Shown: positions 47,105 to 55,360 of the stretch, one piece after another
Layout of the letters: every line of letters starts with the position of its first letter
Numbering within the stretch: position 1 is the stretch's first letter
DNA from: CAZPRY01 sp964589175
Lineage (GTDB): Bacteria; Fidelibacterota; UBA2242
Direction: 5' to 3'
Assembly (NCBI GenBank): GCA_964589175.1
Contig: CAZPRY010000008.1
Location: 1-64,000, forward strand
DNA: 64,000 bases
The notes under the pieces: generated by a model
What the model saw: only the letters and a program-made list of their open reading frames with translations
Databases searched by the model: none
Told to the model about the DNA's origin: nothing
Position numbers and translations under genes: made by a program

Positions 47105-47757
47105 TCTCTTGCATCCGGATTCAGCCAACTGTGCGGCCACTCTTCCCAGTATCCCACCAAACCCGCTTTGACAGGATTATTGAGGATGTAGCGGATAACA
47201 TTCCGATATTCTCTTTCGTCCCGGATACAATGATCGTAAAAACCTTTCTGCCAGAACTGTCCCTTCCGGTTCAGAATCCGGTTTGCCATTTTTGCCGTAT
47301 AACTCTTATGGTTCTTAATAATAGCCGTCAGAGAAAACGGCGTTTGGGCGTCTTTAATCAACGGTTTGATAAGGATATGGACGTGATTCGGCATTATACA
47401 ATAACACAAAAGACTGTACTGTTTGCCGTGATTGAAATGCAGGCTATCCTTGATAATCCCTGCGATTTCAGGCTTGACTAAAACGGAACCCTCGATTCCC
47501 ATATTCCCAAGAATACTATCGAAATAATCGAACTGCTTTTTGTTGAATGCATTGCTCAGTTGTTTCCGCTTCGATTCGGGAAGATTGATTAGCTTTTCCT
47601 CAAACGCTTTCCGTTTCTGATTCATTTCATCATACACTGACTGTGGAATTTTCTGTTTGATTCGGTAGGTCACAAAAAGGACAGCTTCTTCGGGCTGGTA
47701 ATGTGGCAGATACCGTTTATAATAATAGCGGTAATCATAAAACGATCTACGATGCAT
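47098..47757 (-). CDS. REP-associated tyrosine transposase (RAYT), Y1/IS200-like
   Basis: 219 residues, a single-domain HUH (Y1) transposase. It shows YRIKQKIPQSVYDEM near the N-terminus, the HUH metal motif as H125-V-H127 in CIMPNHVHILI, and the catalytic Tyr expected at position 190 in IRYILNNPVKAGLV, the YIxxNP motif that holds the nucleophile in E. coli TnpA-REP. KGFYDHCIRDEREY fits the same family. RAYTs act on REP palindromes. The gene is flanked by REP/BIME clusters on both sides, and its TAA stop is embedded in the GTAACCCGAAC end of the adjacent repeat. Likely vertically domesticated rather than a mobile IS, since no IS ends or target duplications are seen. Confidence 0.92.
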   Translation of the reverse strand: MHRRSFYDYRYYYKRYLPHYQPEEAVLFVTYRIKQKIPQSVYDEMNQKRKAFEEKLINLPESKRKQLSNAFNKKQFDYFDSILGNMGIEGSVLVKPEIAGIIKDSLHFNHGKQYSLLCYCIMPNHVHILIKPLIKDAQTPFSLTAIIKNHKSYTAKMANRILNRKGQFWQKGFYDHCIRDEREYRNVIRYILNNPVKAGLVGYWEEWPHSWLNPDARES

Positions 47758-47808
47758 GGTCTTTCCCCTGTATTTGGCTTTAATTTACCGCTTTATTTGA
47801 TCTTATGT

Positions 47809-47985
47809 AACCCGAAACTCGAGATGAATGTACTCCGGAACTCTCCACCAGGAGTCCCTTGGACCAGCTCCGGCCTTAGCGCCGAACGAGGACGTTCGGG
47901 TTACAATTACCTTCCCTGCTGCCGAACAGGGACGTTTGGGTTACAATTACCTTCCCTGCTGCCGAACAGGGACGTTTGGGTTACG
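47809..47985. repeat. REP/BIME cluster 2 between RAYT and R-M gene
   Basis: A partial right element on the minus strand (GTAACCCGAAAC, 47807-47818), one full unit (about 47831-47906, with a CTCCACCAGGAG mini-hairpin in the left loop), then two truncated copies of the right element with core CCGAACAGGGACGTTTGG. The 331-base gap (47758-48088) holds this cluster, then about 100 bases of AT-rich sequence leading to the R-M start. Confidence 0.85.
47901..47980. repeat. exact 40-bp tandem duplication within REP cluster 2
   Basis: 47901-47940 and 47941-47980 are identical, each beginning TTACAATTACCTTCC and ending in GGGACGTTTGGG. It amplifies the right REP element together with its spacer. Confidence 0.95.
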
Positions 47986-48088
47986 TGCCCGTCAAAAGAC
48001 TATTTCTCATCTGCTTACAAATTCGTATATTCATCCATCAAAATGCAAATGCGCCAAAATAATACGATGTTTTTCTTTTAAGAGGCCG

Positions 48089-51000
48089 ATGCCGCAGATT
48101 CAATTAAAATCTTCGCTCAAAATCTTCCGTGACTATTACATCGAACTGAAGGGACTCCGGGACTCGCAACAGACCAACGAAGGCGCCGTCGCCCCGCTCT
48201 TCGCCAACCTGCTGCGCTTCTGCGCCGGGAAAGCAGGCTGGACCCTCATCGAAAAGTACCCTAAAAAACACAACGGCAACCAGCTCTATATCGACGGAGC
48301 TTTGATCGATCGCTTTTCGATTGTGCATGGCTACTGGGAAGCCAAAGACAGCAAAGATGATTTACCGACCGAAATCAAAAAGAAATTCGCCGCCGGGTAT
48401 CCCCGGAACAATATCCTTTTCCAATCGCCCGACCGGGCCATCCTCTGGCAAAATGATACAGAAACCCTCGACCTGGACATCAGCGATCCGGAAAATCTAA
48501 TCCGTATTCTGGAAGCCTTCTTTAACTACCAACCGGCGGACTACGAGCGCTGGGAACACGCCGTAGAAGATTTTCGGGAAAAGGTGCCGGAACTGGGACA
48601 GGCGCTGCTGGAACTAATCGAAAAAGAACACAAAACCAACAAAACCTTCACCAAAGCCTTTGCCGATTTCATGCAACTCTGCCGCTCGGCGATCAATCCC
48701 AACCTAGCCCGGCAGGCCGTGGAAGAGATGCTGATCCAGCACCTGCTCACCGAGCGTATTTTCGGAAAGGTCTTCGACAATCCCGATTTTATCAACAAGA
48801 ATATCATCGCCCGGGAAATTGAGAAAGTTATCAACGCCCTGACCAGCAAATACTTCAGCCGCCACGAATTCCTGAAAAGCCTGGACCCCTTTTACCGCGC
48901 CATCGAGCAGACCGCCCTGAACATCTCCGACTATTCCGAGAAACAGGCCTTTCTGAACACAGTCTATGAAAAATTCTTCCAGGGCTTCTCGATCAAAGTC
49001 GCCGATACCCACGGCATCGTCTATACGCCCCAGCCTGTGGTGAACTTCATGGTCAATTCGGTGGAGGCGATCCTGCAAAAGGAATTCGGGCGCTCGCTCT
49101 CGGACCGGGCCGTGCATATTCTCGATCCCTTCGTGGGCACCGGTAATTTCATCATTCGCATCATACGGGAAATCAAGAAGACCGCCCTGCCCTACAAATA
49201 CCGCCACGAACTGCACTGCAACGAGGTCATGCTGCTGCCCTACTATATCGCCGCCATGAATATCGAACATGCCTATTACGAAGCCACCGGCGAGTACCGG
49301 CCTTACGACGGCATCTGCCTGGTGGACACCTTCGAACTGGCGGAACCGGGCCAGCAGGAACTCTTCAGCACCGAAAACACCGCCCGCGTCGAGAAACTCA
49401 AGAAAACCCCGATCTTCGTCATCATCGGCAACCCGCCCTACAATGCCGGGCAGGTCAACGAAAACGATAATAACAAGAACCGCAAATACCCGATTATCGA
49501 TAAACGAGTCAGGGAAACCTACAGCAAAGACTCCGGGGCAACCAACAAGAACGCGCTTTCCGATGTCTATGTCAAAGCCATCCGCTGGGCATCGGACAAA
49601 ATCAAACAGACGGGAGATGGGATCGTTGCTTTTGTTTCCAACAACAGTTTTATCGATGATTATGCCTTTGACGGTATGCGCAAACATTTAGAGCAAGATT
49701 TCGACAAGCTCTACATTCTTGACCTCGGCGGCAATGTGCGCAAAAATCCCAAACTGTCCGGGACGACCCATAATGTTTTCGGTATCCAGGTAGGCGTCAG
49801 TATCAACCTGCTGGTAAAAACAAAAACCAAATCGAAAAAAGCGACCATTCACTATTGTGATGTGGACAAATACTGGCGCAAAGAGCAGAAATATGATTTC
49901 CTGGAAAACAATAGCGATTTCCAAAATGTTAATTGGAGACAAATTAAACCGGATAGTAAACATACCTGGCTGACGGAAGGAATGAGTGCGGACTGGGATT
50001 CGCTCATGTCTCTGCACACAAATCAGCAATCTGAAAAGTCAATATTTTCCCTTGTCAGTAACGGCGTCAAAACAAACCGGGATGTTTGGGCGTATAATTT
50101 TGACGAAGACCAATTGGCGCAAAATATTCAGACATCCATCGAATTCTATAATGAGCATGTCCGGCGCTGGCAGGGGCTGCATAAAAAGCCCTCCATCGAT
50201 GATTTTGTCAAATATGTTGATACCCGGATCAGCTGGAGCCGGGATTTAAAGCAGGATTTAAAGCGGGGGCGTGCGGCAGAATACAATCCTGCTAAGATCA
50301 GAGAGACCATTTATCGTCCCTACATTAAAGAGTACCTGTTCTTTGACAGAATAATAAATGAAGAGGTCTATCAGTTCCCTAAAATATTTCCTACATTAGA
50401 ATCTGAAAATGAAAACAGAGTGATTTCTCTGCATGGACTTGGAATGTCGAAGCCATTTCATGCTTTATTGATAAATATTATTCCGGATGTTCAGTTTACT
50501 CCAAACGGACAATGTTTCCCTTTCTACACTTATGACGAAGACGGCTCGAATCGCCGCGAGAATATCAGCGACTGGGCGCTGGCGGAGTTCCGGGAGCATT
50601 ACGGATTGCCGGAGATCGGCAAGTGGGACATCTTCTATTATATCTATGGGCTGCTGCATCACCCGCAGTACCGGGAGAAGTACCAGGCCAACCTGCGGCG
50701 GGAGTTGCCGCGCATTCCCTTCGCGCCGGATTTTTGGGGATTCGCCGCAGCCGGCAAGCGCCTGGCCGAGCTGCACGTACATTACGAAGATCAGCCGGAA
50801 TATCCGCTTGCGATGATCGAAGCCGAAGACCGGCCGCTCAACTGGCGCGTCGAGAAAATGAAATACAATAAAGACAAGACGGCGATCATATATAACGACT
50901 TCCTGATCCTGGACAACATCCCGACGGAGGTCCATGAATATCGTCTCGGCAACCGGTCCGCCCTGGACTGGATTGTCGATCAGTACCGCGTTAAAATCGA

Positions 51001-51133
51001 TGCCCGCAGTGGAATCGTCAACGACCCCAACCGCGTTGACAACCCGGAATACATCGTAAAGCTGATTAAAAAGATCGTCACGGTCAGCCTGGAGACGGTT
51101 AAGATCGTCGCCGATTTACCGGTAATGGAATGA
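48089..51133 (+). CDS. single-chain restriction-modification enzyme (type IIG/ISP-like)
   Basis: 1014 residues from the ATG at 48089 (AAGAGG upstream). The frame is open further upstream only because it reads through REP sequence, so that extension is rejected. N-terminal PD-(D/E)xK-like nuclease: Asp74, then E84-A-K86 in GYWEAKDSKDD. Central N6-adenine methyltransferase: motif I DPFVGTGNF from Asp346, catalytic NPPY at 448-451. The C-terminal part (about 600-1014) should hold target recognition, resembling type ISP LlaBIII-like enzymes. There is no SF2 helicase between nuclease and methylase, so it is better called type IIG/IIL-like. It should cut unmodified DNA and self-methylate. Flanked by REP clusters 2 and 3. 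Confidence 0.85.
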   Translation: MPQIQLKSSLKIFRDYYIELKGLRDSQQTNEGAVAPLFANLLRFCAGKAGWTLIEKYPKKHNGNQLYIDGALIDRFSIVHGYWEAKDSKDDLPTEIKKKFAAGYPRNNILFQSPDRAILWQNDTETLDLDISDPENLIRILEAFFNYQPADYERWEHAVEDFREKVPELGQALLELIEKEHKTNKTFTKAFADFMQLCRSAINPNLARQAVEEMLIQHLLTERIFGKVFDNPDFINKNIIAREIEKVINALTSKYFSRHEFLKSLDPFYRAIEQTALNISDYSEKQAFLNTVYEKFFQGFSIKVADTHGIVYTPQPVVNFMVNSVEAILQKEFGRSLSDRAVHILDPFVGTGNFIIRIIREIKKTALPYKYRHELHCNEVMLLPYYIAAMNIEHAYYEATGEYRPYDGICLVDTFELAEPGQQELFSTENTARVEKLKKTPIFVIIGNPPYNAGQVNENDNNKNRKYPIIDKRVRETYSKDSGATNKNALSDVYVKAIRWASDKIKQTGDGIVAFVSNNSFIDDYAFDGMRKHLEQDFDKLYILDLGGNVRKNPKLSGTTHNVFGIQVGVSINLLVKTKTKSKKATIHYCDVDKYWRKEQKYDFLENNSDFQNVNWRQIKPDSKHTWLTEGMSADWDSLMSLHTNQQSEKSIFSLVSNGVKTNRDVWAYNFDEDQLAQNIQTSIEFYNEHVRRWQGLHKKPSIDDFVKYVDTRISWSRDLKQDLKRGRAAEYNPAKIRETIYRPYIKEYLFFDRIINEEVYQFPKIFPTLESENENRVISLHGLGMSKPFHALLINIIPDVQFTPNGQCFPFYTYDEDGSNRRENISDWALAEFREHYGLPEIGKWDIFYYIYGLLHHPQYREKYQANLRRELPRIPFAPDFWGFAAAGKRLAELHVHYEDQPEYPLAMIEAEDRPLNWRVEKMKYNKDKTAIIYNDFLILDNIPTEVHEYRLGNRSALDWIVDQYRVKIDARSGIVNDPNRVDNPEYIVKLIKKIVTVSLETVKIVADLPVME

Positions 51134-51186
51134 TTCGTAGGGACATACCGACCCGTCGGGACTGTGCCCGGCGGTTTCAGTCTTAC

Positions 51187-51314
51187 CTCCGAACGAGGAC
51201 GTTCGGGTTACAAATTGTATCCCGAAACTCTCCACCGGGAGTCTCCACCAGGAGTTCTCTGAACCCCTGGACCAGTTCCGGTCTTAGCGCCGAACGAGGA
51301 CGTTCGGGTTACGA
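51187..51314. repeat. REP/BIME cluster 3
   Basis: A right element alone (CCGAACGAGGACGTTCGGGTTAC from 51189), then a full unit from 51217 (GTATCCCGAAACTC ...) with two CTCCACC(A/G)GGAG mini-hairpins in the left loop, ending CGAACGAGGACGTTCGGGTTACG. It adjoins the RAYT remnant exactly as cluster 1 adjoins the intact RAYT. The 430-base gap (51134-51563) holds this repeat, the remnant, and about 130 bases without visible features. Confidence 0.88.
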
Positions 51315-51432
51315 TTATTTTGCTTTCGGATTCATTTCATCATACACGGGCTGCGGAATTTCCTGTTTGATTCGGTAGGTTATAAAAAGAACAGCTTCTT
51401 CAGTCTGGTGATGCGGCAAATGACGTTTGTAA
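51309..51432 (-). pseudogene. internally deleted RAYT remnant
   Basis: Reading the minus strand gives YKRHLPHHQTEEAVLF, then ITYRIKQEIPQPVYDEMN, aligning with residues 13-46 of the intact RAYT (YKRYLPHYQPEEAVLF, VTYRIKQKIPQSVYDEMN). Straight after MN it continues PKAK-stop-S into the GTAACCC repeat, which aligns with the last residues of the intact gene (NPDARES-stop). About residues 46-211, including the HUH and catalytic Tyr, are missing, apparently by deletion between short TGAATC matches. The N-terminal 12 residues are also lost. This is a second, dead RAYT copy. Confidence 0.85.
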
Positions 51433-51563
51433 GACGGCATACTTGCTTAGTTCGCTGACGAAGGTTACACGAGGATCTTCAATGTCCCACAATTCTTACG
51501 GAAAGTGCTGCGAATCAGGCATTAGAGTAGGCTGGGTATCGATCACCCAGCCGTCTATGCTAT

Positions 51564-53846
51564 TCATTGGCTACGGGCCTCCAGTGTCATAAGAATATTC
51601 TCAGCCAGCCGCAGTTCCAGCAGGGCCTGGAGAAAGGCCAGTGTCGACTCCGCGCCCTGATTCTCGTTCGCGCGGTCGGGATGCAAACCGTCACGGCAGC
51701 CTCCCGTCGTCGGATCGTAGACAGGGAGGTTCAAGTCGTTGCGCCCGAGGAACCACTCGAAGGCGCGGCGAGCTTCCTTACGCCAGCGCTTATCGACCGT
51801 GATCCGGTAGGCTTCGAGACAAGCGGAGACCATCGTCTGCGCTTCTACCGGCTGTTGATCAAACCGCGCCCGCTCACCCCCTTGCGGATAAAAACCATTG
51901 GATCCGATAGGAATAAAATGTCCAGCGTCCGAGTGCTGCAAGTCGGCCAGCCAACTCAGCGACTCCAGTCCGGCTTCGGTCATGGCGGCATTGGACATCG
52001 CCTGGCCACATAGGAGCAAAGCGTGCGGTAACGCGGCGTTGCAATAGGTCAGCCGGTCTTCATACCAGCGCCATTCATCGGAGTTGTGACTTTGATACAA
52101 CGTCAGCAGTCGCCTGGACAATTCCTCGCGGACCTGGTTGGCCCGGCGGTCACCGGCAAAACGCTGCAGGTATTCTTGTATACCAATGATCGCGAATGCC
52201 CAGGCGCGCGGGCTGCTTGTGTTGAGAATAGCGGGCAAGGCCTGCTCGAACACCCAGCCCGCCATACTGTGCAAGGCCGGCGTATTCGAGCGGCCCAACA
52301 CGGTGCCTAACGCCCATAACGTGCGGCCGTGGCTGTCGTCGGAACCGCTCTCTTCCAGCCAGTGGCGCTGGTAATCCATAAAGTTGCGGAAGCGTCCCGT
52401 TTTCTTATTGAAGGCATACCAGATAAAGGCGAGATAACGGGAGCCTAGTTCTAAGGCCGCGTCGTTGCCAAGTGCTTCCAGGAGAGCGCTCACCATTAGT
52501 GCGCGGGCGTTGTCATCGATGCTGTACCCTTCGCGATAGTTGGGGATGGTGAAAATGGCGTGTTGCATGATACCGGTCTCGTCCGTCATATGATGCAAGT
52601 GGACCAGCTTAAGAGGCGGCAATTCACCCGGGCGTTTATCCAGGGATTTAACCGCAAAGTCCGGGTGAGCAAAATGACGGCGCTCCGCTCGCGCGCGTTC
52701 AAAACTCTCCATATAACGGATCGCTACCTGCGGCCAGATCATCGCTCGCCCAAACAGATAGGCCCGTTTGCGCATGGCGTGGCGCTGGGACTCATTATCG
52801 AGAAGGTTAATCACCTGATCGGCCAGCGCAGCCGGATCCCTGAACGGCACCAGCACTCCCCGTCCTTCGGCCAGCATCTCTTCCGCATACCAATACGGTG
52901 TCGAAATCACCGCCTTGCCCGCCCCCACCGTGTAGGCGAGTGTGCCGGAGGTAATTTGCGCTGCATTGAGATAGGGCGTGATGTAAATATCCGCCGCGCT
53001 GATGAATTCAACGAGTTCTTCCATATTGACAAAACGGTTGTAAAAGATCACCTGACCTTCCACGCCTTTCTCCTGAGCCAGCCATTGCAGGGAGAGTCGG
53101 TATGTTTCGCCCTCATTCCGCACGACTTGGGGGTGGGTCGCGCCGACGACGATGTACACCACGTTCGGGTGCCGGGCTAGAATGGCAGGCAGAGCGGCGA
53201 TGACGTTCTCGATGCCTTTGCTCGCCGAAAGCAAGCCGAAGCTGAGCAAGACGATTTTGCCCTCGACTCCAAACAGGTCTTTGTGAAAACTTGGGTCTAC
53301 AAAAGGTAAATCAGGAATGCCGTGCGGGATCAGATCAATCTTTTCCGGCAGCACGCCATAGACCTCATGCAGGAATTCCGCGCCGCGCTTACTCATCACA
53401 ACCAGCCGATCAGACAGGGCCGCGACTTCTTCCAACACCCGCTTCTGATCGGGGTCTGGGTCGCGCAGAATGGTGTGTAGTGTCGTTACGATGGGCATCC
53501 GCAATTCGCGCAAGAGCACCAGTATGTGGCTGCCCGCGCGTCCGCCGAAAATGCCGTACTCATGCTGCAGGGATACGAGGTCTACGTTGTTGATATTCAG
53601 GAAGTCAGTAGCGCGGCGATAGGAATCGATATCCTTCTCTGTAAGTTCAAACCGAACGCGGGGCGGATAAGCGTAACCGACCTCGATATCATTGACCGGC
53701 AAGGCAATGCAGGTTGTTTTACGATATTGGGCGGCGATGGCCTCACACAAATCGGTGGTAAATGTGGCAATGCCGCACTGGCGCGGCAAGTAGTTGCCGA
53801 TGAAAGCAATGCGATTGAGTGATGAATTGCTTGAACTTTTTTTCAT
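51564..53846 (-). CDS. GT4-family glycosyltransferase with C-terminal alpha/alpha-toroid domain
   Basis: About 760 residues from the ATG at 53846 (AAGAGAT upstream; the frame extends to 53948). N-terminal GT-B fold: FIGNYLPRQCGIATFTTDLC, SLQHEYGIFGGRAGSHIL, IPHGIPD, LSFGLLSASKGIENVIAALP, and the donor-binding GAGKAVISTPYWYAEEMLAEGRG. The C-terminal half (about 400-760; GYSIDDNARALMVSALL, RFRNFMDYQRHWLEE, EDRLTYCNAALPHALLLCG, FYPQGGERARFDQQPVEAQT) looks like an (alpha/alpha)6 toroid. A transferase joined to such a domain is known in a family of bacterial and cyanobacterial proteins; sugar and acceptor are unknown. It sits alone between REP cluster 3 and the integron-like cassette, suggesting an acquired gene. 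Confidence 0.85.
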   Translation of the reverse strand: MKKSSSNSSLNRIAFIGNYLPRQCGIATFTTDLCEAIAAQYRKTTCIALPVNDIEVGYAYPPRVRFELTEKDIDSYRRATDFLNINNVDLVSLQHEYGIFGGRAGSHILVLLRELRMPIVTTLHTILRDPDPDQKRVLEEVAALSDRLVVMSKRGAEFLHEVYGVLPEKIDLIPHGIPDLPFVDPSFHKDLFGVEGKIVLLSFGLLSASKGIENVIAALPAILARHPNVVYIVVGATHPQVVRNEGETYRLSLQWLAQEKGVEGQVIFYNRFVNMEELVEFISAADIYITPYLNAAQITSGTLAYTVGAGKAVISTPYWYAEEMLAEGRGVLVPFRDPAALADQVINLLDNESQRHAMRKRAYLFGRAMIWPQVAIRYMESFERARAERRHFAHPDFAVKSLDKRPGELPPLKLVHLHHMTDETGIMQHAIFTIPNYREGYSIDDNARALMVSALLEALGNDAALELGSRYLAFIWYAFNKKTGRFRNFMDYQRHWLEESGSDDSHGRTLWALGTVLGRSNTPALHSMAGWVFEQALPAILNTSSPRAWAFAIIGIQEYLQRFAGDRRANQVREELSRRLLTLYQSHNSDEWRWYEDRLTYCNAALPHALLLCGQAMSNAAMTEAGLESLSWLADLQHSDAGHFIPIGSNGFYPQGGERARFDQQPVEAQTMVSACLEAYRITVDKRWRKEARRAFEWFLGRNDLNLPVYDPTTGGCRDGLHPDRANENQGAESTLAFLQALLELRLAENILMTLEARSQ

Positions 53847-54143
53847 AACGAATATCTCTTTTCCTGAAACCAGTTTCCTTTTTTGTCGCCTCTTGGCCCA
53901 TGAACGCGAAGAGGTTGTTGCTATGGTGACTGCCTTGGTCGTACCCATAAAAGATTGGGGCTGAATGTTTTCTATGGGGAAAGTGAGCCGGCAATAATTT
54001 TTCCTCGTCCATCATCGAACCAAACGGTCAGAATTGATTTTAATCGGTTCTCCTTGTTTAATTTACTCAGATAGATTCAATCATTACACAATATTGTCTG
54101 AGATGTTGCCATTAGTGTATCGGTCCTCCCATGCGAAGTGCCC
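53847..54143. other. intergenic sequence without a supported gene
   Basis: About 300 bases upstream of the glycosyltransferase and outside the cassette boundary. AT-rich in its middle; no open frame with a convincing start and no strong terminator seen. It may hold the glycosyltransferase promoter. Confidence 0.5.
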
Positions 54144-54266
54144 GTCCAAGGCTTGGTTCAGCGGCAGCAGCGGGACTGCAAGACTCACTCTATTTTCGCG
54201 CCATTTCTGGAAACGCACAACAGTCGCGAGCAGCGAAGCCGTTGTCCGCCGGAACCGGTGTTAGGC
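54144..54266 (-). other. attC-like integron recombination site
   Basis: A 123-base element just downstream of the gene at 54310-54792 on the minus strand. It begins with the R''-type core GCCTAAC (54260-54266, matching RYYYAAC). Its two ends are imperfect inverted repeats with extra unpaired bases (minus-strand GGTTCCGGCGGACAACGG against GGTTCAGCGGCAGCAGCGG), and it ends near CTTGGAC (54144-54150), one mismatch from GTTRRRY. Size and asymmetry fit an attC site; the degenerate outer core suggests it is inactive or chromosomal. Confidence 0.55.
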
Positions 54267-54309
54267 GGCGGTTTGCTAACAGACAATATATAGGGAATCG
54301 TTAAAACAT

Positions 54310-54792
54310 TCAAAGCTTTCGATTATTTTTTAACCGCACCTTCTTGAGCACTCCACTTTCAGCCTTTGGCTTGCCTTCTGTATGTGCAGGGTTTGTACCT
54401 AGCTCGATACGTTTTCTTGGTTTTAGCCTTTTATTCATAAAGGCCATTGAGTTATTCATCTCTTCCAACAATCTATGGTTAAAGCCAGCCTTATCGGCCC
54501 ATGAATCCTTCAGTCCAAACAATAAACGAATCGAAAGCTCGTAGTACTCTGGAAAATTACGTAGCTCAAACACTATTGCTATCTGACGGTCAACATACAT
54601 AATACCCGATGGCGATTCTGACTGCACGAGTTGTCGAATTAGGTTGTGATAGATTTCAAACTTCTTAAACCTCAACTCGTCAGATCGTAGCCTGATATAG
54701 CGTAGCCCCGCAAAAAGCAGTGGCCCAAGTGTGAGAACCAATGCCAAAATCAGCGACAACACTCCAGCATTTGTGTTCAACCAATTCCACAT
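54310..54792 (-). CDS. small membrane-anchored protein in an integron-like gene cassette
   Basis: 160 residues. One N-terminal membrane segment (about 10-32, VLSLILALVLTLGPLLFAGLRY), then a helical cytosolic region with LRSDELRFKKFEIYHNLI and FELRNFPEYYELSIRLLFGL, and a basic C-terminal tail (KPRKRIEL...KKVRLKNNR). No family recognised. It lies in its own block bounded by GTTAGGC on one side and an attC-like element on the other, the layout of a single integron cassette with its gene 38 bases inside the boundary. Codon and base use look different from the GC-richer neighbours, in keeping with acquisition. Confidence 0.6.
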   Translation of the reverse strand: MWNWLNTNAGVLSLILALVLTLGPLLFAGLRYIRLRSDELRFKKFEIYHNLIRQLVQSESPSGIMYVDRQIAIVFELRNFPEYYELSIRLLFGLKDSWADKAGFNHRLLEEMNNSMAFMNKRLKPRKRIELGTNPAHTEGKPKAESGVLKKVRLKNNRKL

Positions 54793-54829
54793 AGTATTTA
54801 TCCTCTCAAACCACGCTGCTATCTCCGAC

Positions 54830-54836
54830 GCCTAAC
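54830..54836 (-). other. GTTAGGC core site at the 5' end of the cassette
   Basis: Minus-strand GTTAGGC matches the GTTRRRY simple core that marks a cassette junction, 38 bases before the start codon. Together with the attC-like element it brackets about 690 bases. No integrase (intI) is present in the window. The rest of 54837-55089 shows no gene. Confidence 0.5.
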
Positions 54837-55089
54837 ATATACATGAGCGACTTGAATAACTGCTGATAGACAACATTTCCTGTCTTATAAAATTCCATCT
54901 GGTTTCATTGCAAATCATTGTTAATCCAATGCTAAGCTTAAGAATTAAACAAGTCAATCGGAATCTTATCCAGCACGGATAATATTCCAGCCACAGATGA
55001 AATTTTAAAGGGATTCGGTTGAAGCACATCTTTAAGACCTTGAATATAATGACCTCTCTTATTTCTCATGGAAAAGATTTCCGGATTCC

Positions 55090-55360
55090 GGTCCTACAGC
55101 CGAACGTGGACGTTCGGGTGATGAATTGTATCCCGGAACTCTCCACCGGGAGTCCCCTGGACCAGTTCCGGTCTCAGCNNNNNNNNNNNNNNNNNNNNNN
55201 NNNNNNNNNNNNNNNNNNNNNNNNNNNNNNNNNNNNNNNNNNNNNNNNNNNNNNNNNNNNNNNNNNNNNNNNNNNNNNAATTGTATCCCGGAACTCTCCA
55301 CCGGGAGTCCCCTGGACCAGTTCCGGTCTCAGCGCTGAACGTGGACGTTCGGGTTACAAT
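55090..55360. repeat. REP/BIME cluster 4, containing a 100-base assembly gap
   Basis: A right element (CCGAACGTGGACGTTCGGG, 55101-55119), then a left element (GTATCCCGGAACTC with one CTCCACCGGGAG mini-hairpin), 100 Ns at 55179-55278, and another left and right pair ending CGAACGTGGACGTTCGGGTTAC. The sequences before and after the Ns are almost identical, so the gap is probably a collapsed repeat and its true length is unknown. Confidence 0.88.

Noticed and set aside
46616..47140. Long open frames over the repeat clusters (also around 47701-48081, 51130-51378, 55019-55363, 56550-56798), giving proline-rich peptides such as PGTLHRESPGP.
   Set aside because: They are translations of the BIME hairpins; the same peptide appears wherever the repeat does, with no starts, signal or domain of their own.
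47828..48088. Upstream part of the frame that ends in the R-M gene.
   Set aside because: Encodes only repeat-derived sequence; the ATG at 48089 has a ribosome-binding site and starts the recognisable protein.
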